Part shown: in pieces, positions 25,817-33,950 of the stretch
Layout of the letters: each line of letters starts with the position of its first letter
Position numbering within the stretch: position 1 is the stretch's first letter
From: Pyxidicoccus xibeiensis
GTDB taxonomy: Bacteria > Myxococcota > Myxococcia > Myxococcales > Myxococcaceae
Direction: 5' to 3'
DNA: 64,000 bases
Assembly: GCF_024198175.1 (NCBI RefSeq)
Contig: NZ_JAJVKV010000006.1
Location: forward strand, 310,001 to 374,000
Program-made: the position numbers and the translations under genes
Notes under the pieces: model-generated
What the model was told of the DNA's origin: nothing
The model's database searches: none
Seen by the model: the letters and a program-made list of their open reading frames with translations, nothing else

Positions 25817-26623
25817 ATGCATGCGCAGTCCAAGTGGCGGTTCGCGGCGGTGCTGGCGGGCCTGGTGTGGTCGGCAACGGCCATGGCCCAGGCACCTTCG
25901 GCCAATGCGGCGTTCGGCCCCGGTGAGCAGACCCAGTATCGCGTGAAGTACCTCGGCGTGACGGCGGGCACCGCGCAGGTGACGGTGGGCGCGCCCATGA
26001 AGCAGTGGGGCCAGGACGTGTGGCCCATCGTCGCGCTGGCGCGCTCGCAGGACACCCTGGGCGTGTGGCCCATCAAGAGCAAGTTCGTGTCCTACTGGCA
26101 GACCGACGGCCAGCGGGTGATGGGAAGTGACTTGCACTCGGACGAGAACGGCAAGCGCCGCCGCCAGCGCATCAAGCTGCAGCCGGATGGCAAGAGCGTC
26201 CTGGTGGTGAAGCAGAAGGAGAACGAGGCGCCGCGCGAGTCCACGCGCGAGCTGCCCGAGGGGACGCTGGACGTGACGGGCGCGACGTTCGCCCTGCGCA
26301 ACCGCGACCTCGCGGTGGGCGGCGAGTACTCCTATCCGGTCTTCACCGGCAGCAAGCAGTTCATGATGAACGCGAAGGTGGAAGCGCGCGAGCTGATGAA
26401 CACGGAGCTGGGGCCCAAGGAGGTCTACAAGCTGCGGGTGAAGGCGGAGTTCGGCGGCAGCCTGGCGTCGAAGCGGGACATGTTCGTGTACCTCACCACG
26501 GACCCCAACCACGTGCTGGTGCGCGTGGAGGCGGAGTTCGCGATGGGGACCATCGTGGCGGAAATCACCGACTACAAGCCGGGCCGCATCATGGAGCTGG
26601 CCCGCGCGGACAGCGGCGGGTAG
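25817..26623 (+). CDS. DUF3108 family secreted protein
   Basis: 268 residues. Signal peptide to about ATAMA/QAP. Then a beta-rich DUF3108-type domain: QYRVKYLGVTAGTAQVTVG, FKSKF-like turn IKSKFVSYW, SDENGKRRRQRIKL, VGGEYSYPVFTGSKQF and LTTDPNHVLVRVEAEFAMGTIVAEITDY. DUF3108 proteins are periplasmic or envelope proteins of unknown role, with a fold suggesting lipid or hydrophobic ligand binding. First of three genes (DUF3108, DUF4091, DUF3108) with gaps of 51 and 22 bp. Confidence 0.82.
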   Translation: MHAQSKWRFAAVLAGLVWSATAMAQAPSANAAFGPGEQTQYRVKYLGVTAGTAQVTVGAPMKQWGQDVWPIVALARSQDTLGVWPIKSKFVSYWQTDGQRVMGSDLHSDENGKRRRQRIKLQPDGKSVLVVKQKENEAPRESTRELPEGTLDVTGATFALRNRDLAVGGEYSYPVFTGSKQFMMNAKVEARELMNTELGPKEVYKLRVKAEFGGSLASKRDMFVYLTTDPNHVLVRVEAEFAMGTIVAEITDYKPGRIMELARADSGG

Positions 26624-26674
26624 CACCGCGACCGAGAGCGGCGGGGAGGACCCGCCAGGGAGTGCAGGGGGCGG

Positions 26675-28360
26675 ATGGGCGTGGGATGGGCGTGGGCAGT
26701 GGTGGCGGCGATGGCCGCCACTCCAGGGCCGAAGGTCGTGTCGCCCCTGGTGAAGGTGCGTCCGGGTGAAGCGGTGGAAGGTCGCCGCGACGCCCGGCTC
26801 AGCGTGGCGCGCGGAGAGTGTGAAGCCACGCAGGTGGTGCTGCCCGGGCGCGTGGAGCGCGTGCGGGTGGAGCCCCTGGCACTGAAGGGCCCGGGCGCCG
26901 CGCTGCGGGCCTCGGTGTGGCGGCAGGCCTTCATCGACGTGAAGACGCCGTCCAACGGGGAAGGCCGCAAGGGCCCCTGGCCGGACGCGCTGGTGCCCGT
27001 GGAGGCGCCCGTCGCCGACGCGAAGCTGCCCGCCGTCCTCTACGTGGAGGTGTGCGCGCCGGAGAAGCAGGCGCCGGGCACGTACAAGGGCGCGCTGCAG
27101 GTGAAGGCCGGTGACGCGGCGGCCCTGCCAGTGCCCTTCACGGTGGAGGTGCAGCCCTTCGCGCTGCCGGCCACGGCCTCCCTGCCCACCAGCTTCGGCG
27201 TGTCGCTGTACAGCATCGCCAAGGGGCACGGGCTGTCCCCGGAGTCCCCCGAGGCGCAGGAGCTCTTGCGCGCGTACGGGCGCACCCTGCTGGAGCACCG
27301 GGTGAGCGCCCACGGCATGAGCATGTCGCCGCCGCCGGTGCGCTTCGAGGGCGGCCGCGCGGTGGTGGACTGGCGCGCGTACGACGCGGAGATGGGCCCC
27401 TTCCTCGACGGGAGCCTGCTGCCTTCGGGCGCGCGCTTCACCTCGGCGGAGGTGCGCGACAGCCGCCAGGCGAGCACGGACGCGGAGAAGACGGCGTACT
27501 ACCGCGCCTTCGCCGAGCACTTCCGGAAGAAGGGCTGGCCGGCGCAGCTGTTCTTCTATGCCAAGGACGAGCCCAAGCCGGAGGACGTGCCCCTCGTGAA
27601 GGCGCAGTCCAAGCGGGTGCGCGCCGCCGGGGGCATCCCCGTGCTCGTCACCAGCCCGCTGGATGACGCGCTGCGCGGCTCGGCGGACATCCTCACGCCC
27701 ACCCTCAACTGCTTCTACCCGCGCCCCGGGCCCCAGACGTGCCGCAACGTGGTGACGACGGGGACGCTGCGCGGCCAGCTGCCGCGCGGGGCGAAGGTGT
27801 GGTGGTACCAGAGCTGCAACTCGCACGGCTGCAACGGCGGGCCCCCGGAGGACGCGGCGGTGGACGCGGCCTACAGCGGGTGGGCGTCATACATGGTGGA
27901 CCACCCCGCCCCGCTCAACCGGGCCATGGGCGTGCTGGCCTTCACCGCCGGAGTGGACGGCGAGCTCTATTTCGACACCGTCTTCGCCTACAACACGAAG
28001 AAGGACCCCTGGGCCGACGTCTTCGAGTTCGGCGGCAACGGCGACGGCACCCTCTTCTACCCGGGCACCCCGGCCCGCCTGGGCGCCGCGCGTCACGCAC
28101 CGGTGGTCAGTTTGCGCCTCAAGCACCTGCGTGACGGCCTGGAGGACTACGAGTACCTGCGGCTGCTGGCGGAGCTGGGGGATGTGTCCTTTGCCCAGGC
28201 GGCCGCGCGACGGCTGGCCCGGTCGGGTTGGGACATCACCCGGGATGCGGGAGAATGGGAAGCGGTCCGCCAGGAAGTCACCGCGCGGCTCCGCCAGCGA
28301 TGGGAAGCCTCCGAATATGCGAAGCGTCCGGGCCGTCAGACGCCCAACAGCACCCCGTAG
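26675..28360 (+). CDS. DUF4091 glycoside-hydrolase-like secreted protein
   Basis: 561 residues. Short signal peptide (WAWAVVAAMAAT). Residues 20-170 are a beta-sandwich with VARGECEATQVVLPG, a DUF4091-associated start. The centre looks like a TIM barrel: SFGVSLYSIAKGHG, LFFYAKDEPKPED (the DEP acid is a candidate catalytic residue), VTSPLDDALRG, VWWYQSCNSHGC. The end has LRLKHLRDGLEDYEYLRLL, the hallmark of DUF4091. Relatives occur in carbohydrate-degrading loci, but the substrate is unknown. It lies between two DUF3108 genes in a tight operon. Confidence 0.82.
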   Translation: MGVGWAWAVVAAMAATPGPKVVSPLVKVRPGEAVEGRRDARLSVARGECEATQVVLPGRVERVRVEPLALKGPGAALRASVWRQAFIDVKTPSNGEGRKGPWPDALVPVEAPVADAKLPAVLYVEVCAPEKQAPGTYKGALQVKAGDAAALPVPFTVEVQPFALPATASLPTSFGVSLYSIAKGHGLSPESPEAQELLRAYGRTLLEHRVSAHGMSMSPPPVRFEGGRAVVDWRAYDAEMGPFLDGSLLPSGARFTSAEVRDSRQASTDAEKTAYYRAFAEHFRKKGWPAQLFFYAKDEPKPEDVPLVKAQSKRVRAAGGIPVLVTSPLDDALRGSADILTPTLNCFYPRPGPQTCRNVVTTGTLRGQLPRGAKVWWYQSCNSHGCNGGPPEDAAVDAAYSGWASYMVDHPAPLNRAMGVLAFTAGVDGELYFDTVFAYNTKKDPWADVFEFGGNGDGTLFYPGTPARLGAARHAPVVSLRLKHLRDGLEDYEYLRLLAELGDVSFAQAAARRLARSGWDITRDAGEWEAVRQEVTARLRQRWEASEYAKRPGRQTPNSTP

Positions 28361-28382
28361 TCTCATGTGTGGAAGGAACAGG

Positions 28383-29285
28383 ATGAGCTCCATGCGCACC
28401 CTCCTCGCGGCCTGGTTGACGCTGTCCACCGGCGCCGCCTGGGCCCAGCTGCCGGACACCGACGCGGACAAGCCCGAGACGGCGGAGGCGGAGAAGGCGG
28501 AAGCGGCGAAGAAGGCGCCCCTCACCGTGGCGCCGTGCGCGCAGGCGCTGCCGTCCTTACGCACGCCCATGGCCTTCATGCCCGGCGAGGTGCTCGAGTT
28601 CGACCTGGACGCCATGGGCGCGCAGGCGGGCAAGATGACCATGCGCGTGCAGAAGCAGAAGGACGGGCACCTGCCGGTGGAGGTGGAGGCGCAGACCAAC
28701 ACCTTCTTCTCCAAGGTCCGCCGGGTGAAGGGCAGCGCCACCACGTACCTGCACCCGCGCACGCTGCGCCCCAAGCGCTACATCGAAGACACCATGGAGA
28801 ACGAGCAGCGCCGCAAGGTGGAGGTCGCCTTCGGCCCCAAGGACCGCTCCGTCAAGGTGGACTACCAGATTGGCCAGCGCCCCAAGGGCCAGCTCAACTA
28901 CACCTACGACAAGGACGGCCTGGACGTGGCCGGCTCCATCTACCTGCTGCGCCAGCTGCCGCTGCAGGAGAACATGCAGGTGTGCTTCGACGTGTACGGC
29001 GTGCGCCGGCTGTGGCGCATGCAGGGCGCGGTGGTGAAGCGCGAGCAGGTCACCACCCCGCTGGGCCAGTTCCACGCCTGGCACATGCAGGGCACCGCCA
29101 TCCGCCTGGACCGGCCCACGCAGAAGCGCGAGGTCCACGTCTGGATTTCCGACGACGCCCGCCGCCTGCCCCTGGCCGCCGTGGGCACCCTGGACCTCGG
29201 CGCCGTGCGCGCCACCCTCACCTCCGTCTCCCGCCCCGGCGAGAAGCGCCAGGAGGCCGGTGGCGAGGAGGACATGAAGTGGTGA
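28383..29285 (+). CDS. Second DUF3108 family secreted protein
   Basis: 300 residues from ATG 28383, supported by AAGGA ten bases upstream and the signal peptide MSSMRTLLAAWLTLSTGAAWA. A Glu/Ala/Lys-rich linker (ETAEAEKAEAAKKA) leads to the DUF3108 domain: MPGEVLEFDLDAMGAQAGKMTMRV, TFFSKVRRVKGSATTYL, YIEDTMENEQRRKVEV, VAGSIYLLRQLPL and REVHVWISDDARRLPLA. It is diverged from the first DUF3108 protein, so this is not a recent duplicate. Last gene of the operon; a strong hairpin follows. Confidence 0.85.
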   Translation: MSSMRTLLAAWLTLSTGAAWAQLPDTDADKPETAEAEKAEAAKKAPLTVAPCAQALPSLRTPMAFMPGEVLEFDLDAMGAQAGKMTMRVQKQKDGHLPVEVEAQTNTFFSKVRRVKGSATTYLHPRTLRPKRYIEDTMENEQRRKVEVAFGPKDRSVKVDYQIGQRPKGQLNYTYDKDGLDVAGSIYLLRQLPLQENMQVCFDVYGVRRLWRMQGAVVKREQVTTPLGQFHAWHMQGTAIRLDRPTQKREVHVWISDDARRLPLAAVGTLDLGAVRATLTSVSRPGEKRQEAGGEEDMKW

Positions 29286-29320
29286 GGCGCTGACGGCCTC
29301 CCTGCCCTGACGTCGCACCC

Positions 29321-29357
29321 GAGGCCCGCGGCCCCCACGCCGCGGGCCTCTCGTTTG
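29321..29357 (+). terminator. Terminator of the DUF3108/DUF4091 operon
   Basis: GAGGCCCGCGGC (29321-29332) pairs perfectly over 12 bp with GCCGCGGGCCTC (29339-29350) around a 6-base loop; TCGTTTG follows. Starts 35 bp after the operon stop. Confidence 0.65.
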
Positions 29358-29366
29358 TCCAGATGC

Positions 29367-29385
29367 TGAGAACGGTTTGCAATTT
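29367..29385 (+). promoter_or_regulatory. Candidate Fur (iron repressor) box
   Basis: TGAGAACGGTTTGCAATTT sits 33 bp before the porin-like start in an AT-rich island. Read on the other strand it gives TTGCAAACCGTTCTCA, close to the TTGCAAAT-nn-TTCTCA form of Fur boxes. The three genes that follow look iron-related, which supports the reading. Identified by eye only. Confidence 0.45.
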
Positions 29386-29417
29386 CAAAATCGGCCGCGT
29401 AGCTTGCGCGCGCTCCG

Positions 29418-30773
29418 ATGACTCTCTTCGCGTTCCGCCCGCTGTCCCTGCTGCCGTGCCTTCCCCTGCTGTTCGCCGCCGTCCCCGCGTGGGCCTCCGA
29501 GGAGGCCGATGTGGCGAAGGAAGCAGCGAAGGACGAAGCGAAGGAGGAGGCGAAGCGGCCGAAGCTGGAGGTGGAGCTGGGCGGCTACGCGGACCTGCAG
29601 TTCGCGTACCTCAACCACGGGGAGAACCAGAACCGGGCGCGCGGCGCGCAGCGCGACTCGCGGCTGGTGTTCGACACCACGCGGCTTGTGCTGGAGCTGG
29701 AGGCGGGCCTGCCCGAGTACGGGCTGGAGACCGAGGTGGAGGTCGAGTTCGAGCACGGCGGCACCGGCTCGGCGGTGGAGCTCGAGTACGAGGAGTTCGG
29801 CGAGTACGAGCAGGAGGTGGAGAAGGGCGGCGAGGTGCTGGTGGAGGAGCTGTACCTGGCCAAGAAGCTGGGGCGGCACGTGTCCGTCTCCGTGGGCCGC
29901 TTCTACGTCGCGGTGGGCACGCTGAGCGAGTTCTACCGGCCCACGGACTACCTGGGCACGGTGCGCGCCGAATCGGAGACGCTCGTCATCCCCAACACCT
30001 GGGACGAGATGGGCGCGCAGGTGAAGTGGCAGGTGCCGTGGGGCCTGCGCCTCACCGGGCAGGTGGTCAACGGGCTGGACTCCACGGGCTTCAGCTCGCA
30101 GGGCTGGGTGGTGGGCGGACACCAGCGGCGCTTCGAGGTGGTGCGCGCCACGGACCTGGCGCTGGTGCTGCGCGCGGACGTCACCCGCTTCGACGGGCTG
30201 TCGTTCGGCGCGTCCGGCTACTACGGCGACACCACGCGCAACCGCCCCAAGCCGGACCTCGTCCAGCAGTGCGAGGCGGCGAACGAGAATGAAGTGGCGC
30301 CGTGCGGCTACGTGTCCGCGCCGCTGCTCATCCTCGATGCGCACCTGTCGGTGAAGAAGGGCCCCTGGCGCGCGAAGGCGCTGGTGCTGTGGGGCCACCT
30401 GGACAACGCGGAGCAGGTGTCCCAGCGCAACGCGCGCCTGTCCAACCTGCTGGGCGTGCTGCGCACCCCGGTGTCCGACAACGCGCTGGCCGTCTGGGGC
30501 GAGGTCGGCTTCGACGTGGCGCCGGCCCTGGGGCTGGGTGACGCGCACGAGGTCATTCCCTACGTCCGCGTGGACTACGCGGACACGCAGTTCAACCCGC
30601 GCTCCGCGCTCTTCGACAACCCCCGGTTCCGCCGCACCGTCTACACGGTGGGCGCGGCGTACACGCTTTCGGAGGTGGCCTTCGCGAAGCTCGACTTCAG
30701 CCACCGCCGTCTCGGTTCCGCAACGTTCCGGCCGGAGAACACGCTGCGGCTCTCAACGGGCTTCTCCTACTGA
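29418..30773 (+). CDS. Porin-like outer-membrane protein of the imelysin locus
   Basis: 451 residues. Signal peptide to about AVPAWA, then a charged Glu/Lys/Ala linker (VAKEAAKDEAKEEAKRPK) and a phosphate-selective-porin-like barrel: VELGGYADLQFAYL, LVFDTTRLVLELEAGL, SVSVGRFYVAVGTLSEF, VRVDYADTQFNP, ending RLSTGFSY with an aromatic last residue as expected for BAM substrates. It has no obvious ribosome site. It is 24 bp ahead of the imelysin gene and behind a possible Fur box, so an iron- or haem-uptake role is inferred; the substrate cannot be read from sequence. Confidence 0.82.
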   Translation: MTLFAFRPLSLLPCLPLLFAAVPAWASEEADVAKEAAKDEAKEEAKRPKLEVELGGYADLQFAYLNHGENQNRARGAQRDSRLVFDTTRLVLELEAGLPEYGLETEVEVEFEHGGTGSAVELEYEEFGEYEQEVEKGGEVLVEELYLAKKLGRHVSVSVGRFYVAVGTLSEFYRPTDYLGTVRAESETLVIPNTWDEMGAQVKWQVPWGLRLTGQVVNGLDSTGFSSQGWVVGGHQRRFEVVRATDLALVLRADVTRFDGLSFGASGYYGDTTRNRPKPDLVQQCEAANENEVAPCGYVSAPLLILDAHLSVKKGPWRAKALVLWGHLDNAEQVSQRNARLSNLLGVLRTPVSDNALAVWGEVGFDVAPALGLGDAHEVIPYVRVDYADTQFNPRSALFDNPRFRRTVYTVGAAYTLSEVAFAKLDFSHRRLGSATFRPENTLRLSTGFSY

Positions 30774-30797
30774 AGCCCGTCGCAAGGAAGGTGCATC

Positions 30798-31895
30798 ATG
30801 GCTCGTTTCTCCCTGTCCGTTCGTCTCGCACTGGCGCCAGTGCTCGTCTCCGGCGCGCTGCTCGTCGGGGGTTGTTCCAACGAAGACTGCTGTGACATGC
30901 CCGAGGTCACCCTGAAGCAGGACCTGGTGACCAACTTCGCGGACCGCGTGGTGGTGCCCACGTACCGGGACCTGGCCCATGAGCTGACGGCGCTGGACAC
31001 GGCGGTGCTGCTGCTGCGGACCGAGCCGACGGCGGCGCGGCTGACGGCGGCGCGCGAGGCCTGGTTCGCCGCGCGCGTGCCGTGGGAGCAGAGCGAGGGG
31101 TTCCTGTTCGGCCCGGTGGACAGCTTCGGGTATGACCCGGCGCTGGACAGCTGGCCGGTGAACCGGACGGACCTGGACGCGGTGCTCTCCAGCAGCGACC
31201 CCCTCACGGCCGAGTACGTGCGCAACCTGCAGGAGACGCAGAAGGGCTTCCACACGGTGGAGTACCTGCTCTTCGGCGAGGGTGGCACGAAGAAGGTGGA
31301 GGACTTCACCCCGCGCCAGTTCGAGTACCTCACCGCCATTACCACCGAGCTGCAGACCGTGGGCAACGCGCTGCTGGCGGCGTGGACGGAGACCACCGAC
31401 GGCCGGCCGCCCTACCGCGACACGCTGGCCACCGCGGGGCAGTCCGGCAACACCGCGTACCCGTCCGTGCAGGCCGCGGCGCAGGAGATGGTGGGCGGCA
31501 TCATCAACATCCTCGACGAGGTCGCCAACGGGAAGATTGCCGACCCGTACGACGCGAAGGACCCGGACCTGGTGGAGAGCCAGTTCGCCTACAACTCGCT
31601 GAGCGACTTCACCAACAACATCCGCAGCGTGGAGAACGTCTACCTGGGCCGGGCCACGGACATGACGGCGCAGGGGCAGACGCTGCGTGACGTGGTGGGC
31701 GTCAACACGGACCTGGACGCGCGCATCCGCGGCGAGATTTCCCAGGCCATCACCGCGCTCGGCAACATCCCGGAGCCGTTCCGCGACGCCATCCGCGACC
31801 CGGCCTCCAAGGATGAAATCGAGGCCGCGCAGGAAGCCATCCGCAAGCTCCAGGACACGTTCGAGAAGAACGTGCTGCCGTTCGTCACCCAGTAG
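30798..31895 (+). CDS. Imelysin (M75) family lipoprotein
   Basis: 365 residues. Signal sequence with lipobox VGGC at about residue 25. Imelysin features: AREAWFAARVPWEQSEGFLFGPVD near the start and GFHTVEYLLFG, which carries the GxHxxE motif. The body is largely helical (two four-helix bundles in known members). Imelysins are iron-regulated envelope proteins thought to bind iron or an iron chelate; peptidase activity is doubtful. Two Cys follow closely after the lipid Cys (DCC). AAGGAAGG lies upstream of the ATG. Middle gene of the porin, imelysin, DUF1111 set. Confidence 0.92.
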   Translation: MARFSLSVRLALAPVLVSGALLVGGCSNEDCCDMPEVTLKQDLVTNFADRVVVPTYRDLAHELTALDTAVLLLRTEPTAARLTAAREAWFAARVPWEQSEGFLFGPVDSFGYDPALDSWPVNRTDLDAVLSSSDPLTAEYVRNLQETQKGFHTVEYLLFGEGGTKKVEDFTPRQFEYLTAITTELQTVGNALLAAWTETTDGRPPYRDTLATAGQSGNTAYPSVQAAAQEMVGGIINILDEVANGKIADPYDAKDPDLVESQFAYNSLSDFTNNIRSVENVYLGRATDMTAQGQTLRDVVGVNTDLDARIRGEISQAITALGNIPEPFRDAIRDPASKDEIEAAQEAIRKLQDTFEKNVLPFVTQ

Positions 31896-31922
31896 GCACA
31901 GCCGGTATCGGGGGGGAAGGCC

Positions 31923-33260
31923 ATGCGACGTCCGTTGATGATGGGAGCCGTGCTGCTGCTGGCCACCGCCTGCGGTGAGGACACGCCGGGAGCTCCGGCG
32001 GCCCCGCCGCGCGCGGGTGGCGCGACGACCATCGACGACCGGACCTCGCTGGCCTTCGCCCAGCCCGCGCCCAACCTGTCCCTCGAGGCGCAGGAGCGAC
32101 ACCGGGTGGGCGACGCGGCCTTCGCGGCGGTGTTCGTCCCGGCCCCGGCGCCCGTCAATCCGGGGCTGGGACCCGTGTACAACAACACCTCCTGCAACGG
32201 CTGCCACCTGCGCAACGGGCGCGGCATGCCGGTGATGGGCTCGGGCCCGCAGCGGACGCAGCTGCTGGTCCGGGTCAGCATGACGGGCGGCTCGCCGGAG
32301 CACCCGAATGGCGCGGTCCCCGTGCCGGGCTTCGGCCTCCAGGTGCAGGACCAGGCCAACTATGGCGTGAAGCCCGAGGCCGCCGTCGCGCTCGAGTGGG
32401 TGGAGACGCAGGGGCAGTACGCAGATGGCTCGCCGTATTCGCTGCGCTCGCCACGGGTGCGCATCACCCCGAAGGATGGCTCGGTGCCGCCCGCGGGCAT
32501 GTTGACGTCGCTGCGCCTGCCGCCGCCCGTCTTCGGACTGGGGCTGCTGGAGGCGGTGGAGCTGTCCACGCTCCAGGCGCTGGCGGACCCGGATGACCGG
32601 GATGGCGACGGCGTCTCCGGACGACTGAACGAGGTCTGGGACGTGGCGGCCCGCGCGCTGGCGCCGGGGCGCTTCGGCTGGAAGGCGAACAGCCCGCACC
32701 TCGCGCAGCAGTCCGCCGAGGCGTACGTCAACGACATGGGGGTGACCAATCCCCTCTTCCCCGAAGTGGACGGCACGCACGAGCTGTCCCGCGACACGCT
32801 GGAGGCGGCGGTCTTCTACGCGCAGTCCCTCGGCGTGCCGGCGCGCACGGCGCTGGACGGCGCGGAGGTGCGGCGCGGCGAGGGCCTGTTCCGGGCACGG
32901 GGCTGCGAGCACTGCCACCGCGAGGTGCTGGAGACGGGCCCGTACCCGGTGGCGGAGCTGGCGCACCAGCGCATCCACCCATACACGGACCTGCTGCTGC
33001 ATGACCTGGGGCCCGGGCTCGCGGACGGGCGGCCGGATGGCGCCGCCACGGGGGCGGAGTGGCGCACGCCCGCGCTGTGGGGCCTGGGGCTGACACAGAC
33101 GGTGCTGCCGTACGCGGCGTACCTCCATGATGGACGGGCCCGCACGCTGGAGGAGGCCATCCTCTGGCACGGCGGCGAGGCCGAGGCGGCGAAGGAAGGC
33201 TTCCGCCAGTCATCGACCGAAGATCGCGCGGCGCTGGTGGCGTTCCTGCGCTCGCTCTGA
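31923..33260 (+). CDS. Di-heme DUF1111 (thiol oxidoreductase-like) lipoprotein
   Basis: 445 residues. Lipobox ATAC near residue 17. Two haem-attachment motifs, CNGCH (near base 32200) and CEHCH (near 32910), show a c-type di-heme protein that must mature outside the cytoplasm. Between them DGDGVSGRLN and GRFGWKANSPHLAQQSAEAYVNDMG are DUF1111 signatures, and TPALWGLGLT plus YLHDGRARTLEEAI resemble MauG/CcP-type di-heme enzymes. The family is repeatedly found beside imelysins and is thought to oxidise or release iron. Starts 27 bp after the imelysin gene. Confidence 0.92.
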   Translation: MRRPLMMGAVLLLATACGEDTPGAPAAPPRAGGATTIDDRTSLAFAQPAPNLSLEAQERHRVGDAAFAAVFVPAPAPVNPGLGPVYNNTSCNGCHLRNGRGMPVMGSGPQRTQLLVRVSMTGGSPEHPNGAVPVPGFGLQVQDQANYGVKPEAAVALEWVETQGQYADGSPYSLRSPRVRITPKDGSVPPAGMLTSLRLPPPVFGLGLLEAVELSTLQALADPDDRDGDGVSGRLNEVWDVAARALAPGRFGWKANSPHLAQQSAEAYVNDMGVTNPLFPEVDGTHELSRDTLEAAVFYAQSLGVPARTALDGAEVRRGEGLFRARGCEHCHREVLETGPYPVAELAHQRIHPYTDLLLHDLGPGLADGRPDGAATGAEWRTPALWGLGLTQTVLPYAAYLHDGRARTLEEAILWHGGEAEAAKEGFRQSSTEDRAALVAFLRSL

Positions 33261-33304
33261 GTCCGGGCCGGAAAATTGACGGGGTGCTACCGGCCTGTAG
33301 CGTC

Positions 33305-33682
33305 ATGGGCATGCCCCCTCCGGCCCTCGCACTCGCCGCCCCCGCGCACCTGCGCCGCGCCGACCCGGTCCGCGTGGCCATGGAGCGCCTGGCCCACTCG
33401 CTGCCGGCGCGCACCGACGCGGCCGTGCTGATGGACCTGCTCGAGGATGACCTGCGCGAGGGGCTCGATGCGCTCGGAGACGTGGAGGCCCACTTCACGG
33501 ACCTGCTGGACACACTCCGGACCGAGGACCTGTCTCCGGTGGAGCTGCTCGACGCCGGCGAGGACACGCGCGTCCTCCAGCGGCTGGACTACCTCCACCA
33601 CGTCATCGTCCAGCTGCGCAGGCGACTGGCCCAGGCCGCGGCGATGAAGCGCCAGGGGCACCCCACCCCGCGCGGTCGCTGA
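33305..33682 (+). CDS. Small helical protein of unknown function
   Basis: 125 residues from ATG 33305 (ATG 33311 and GTG 33284 are alternatives). Mostly helical and charged, with RVAMERLAHSLPARTDAAVLMDLLEDDLREGLDAL and a C-terminal coiled-coil-like LHHVIVQLRRRLAQAAAMK. No signal peptide. TTGACG (33276) with TAGCGT (33298) 16 bases later could be a promoter that would leave almost no leader. Family not recognised. It converges on the 46-bp repeat array. Confidence 0.6.
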   Translation: MGMPPPALALAAPAHLRRADPVRVAMERLAHSLPARTDAAVLMDLLEDDLREGLDALGDVEAHFTDLLDTLRTEDLSPVELLDAGEDTRVLQRLDYLHHVIVQLRRRLAQAAAMKRQGHPTPRGR

Positions 33683-33721
33683 GCCAGCGCCCGGGGAGCG
33701 CCTGCCGCGCCCCGGCGTCGA

Positions 33722-33950
33722 AGCCCGACACGGCCAGGGAGAGTCCTCCCGTCACCCCTCCGTCGAACCCCGGCACTGGCCAGGTCGCCTCCTCCCGTCA
33801 CCCCTCCGTCGGAGTCCGGCCCGGGCCAGGGAGATTCCTCCCGTCACCCCTCCGTCGGAGTCCGGCCCGGGCCAGGGAGACTCCTCCCGTCACCCCTCCG
33901 TCGGAGTCCGGCCCGGGCCAGGGAGATTCCTCCCGTCACCCCTCCGTCAG
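33722..33950. repeat. 46-bp tandem repeat array, about 4.5 copies
   Basis: The segment CCTCCCGTCACCCCTCCGTC starts at 33745, 33791, 33837, 33883 and 33929, an exact 46-bp period each time. Three copies share GGAGTCCGGCCCGGGCCAGG; the first is diverged and the last runs into the stop codon of the Gly/Thr-rich gene at 33947. Since 46 is not a multiple of three, it cannot encode a protein repeat. It fills the gap between convergent genes. The unit contains the palindrome GGCCCGGGCC, so each copy can form a short hairpin. Confidence 0.85.
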
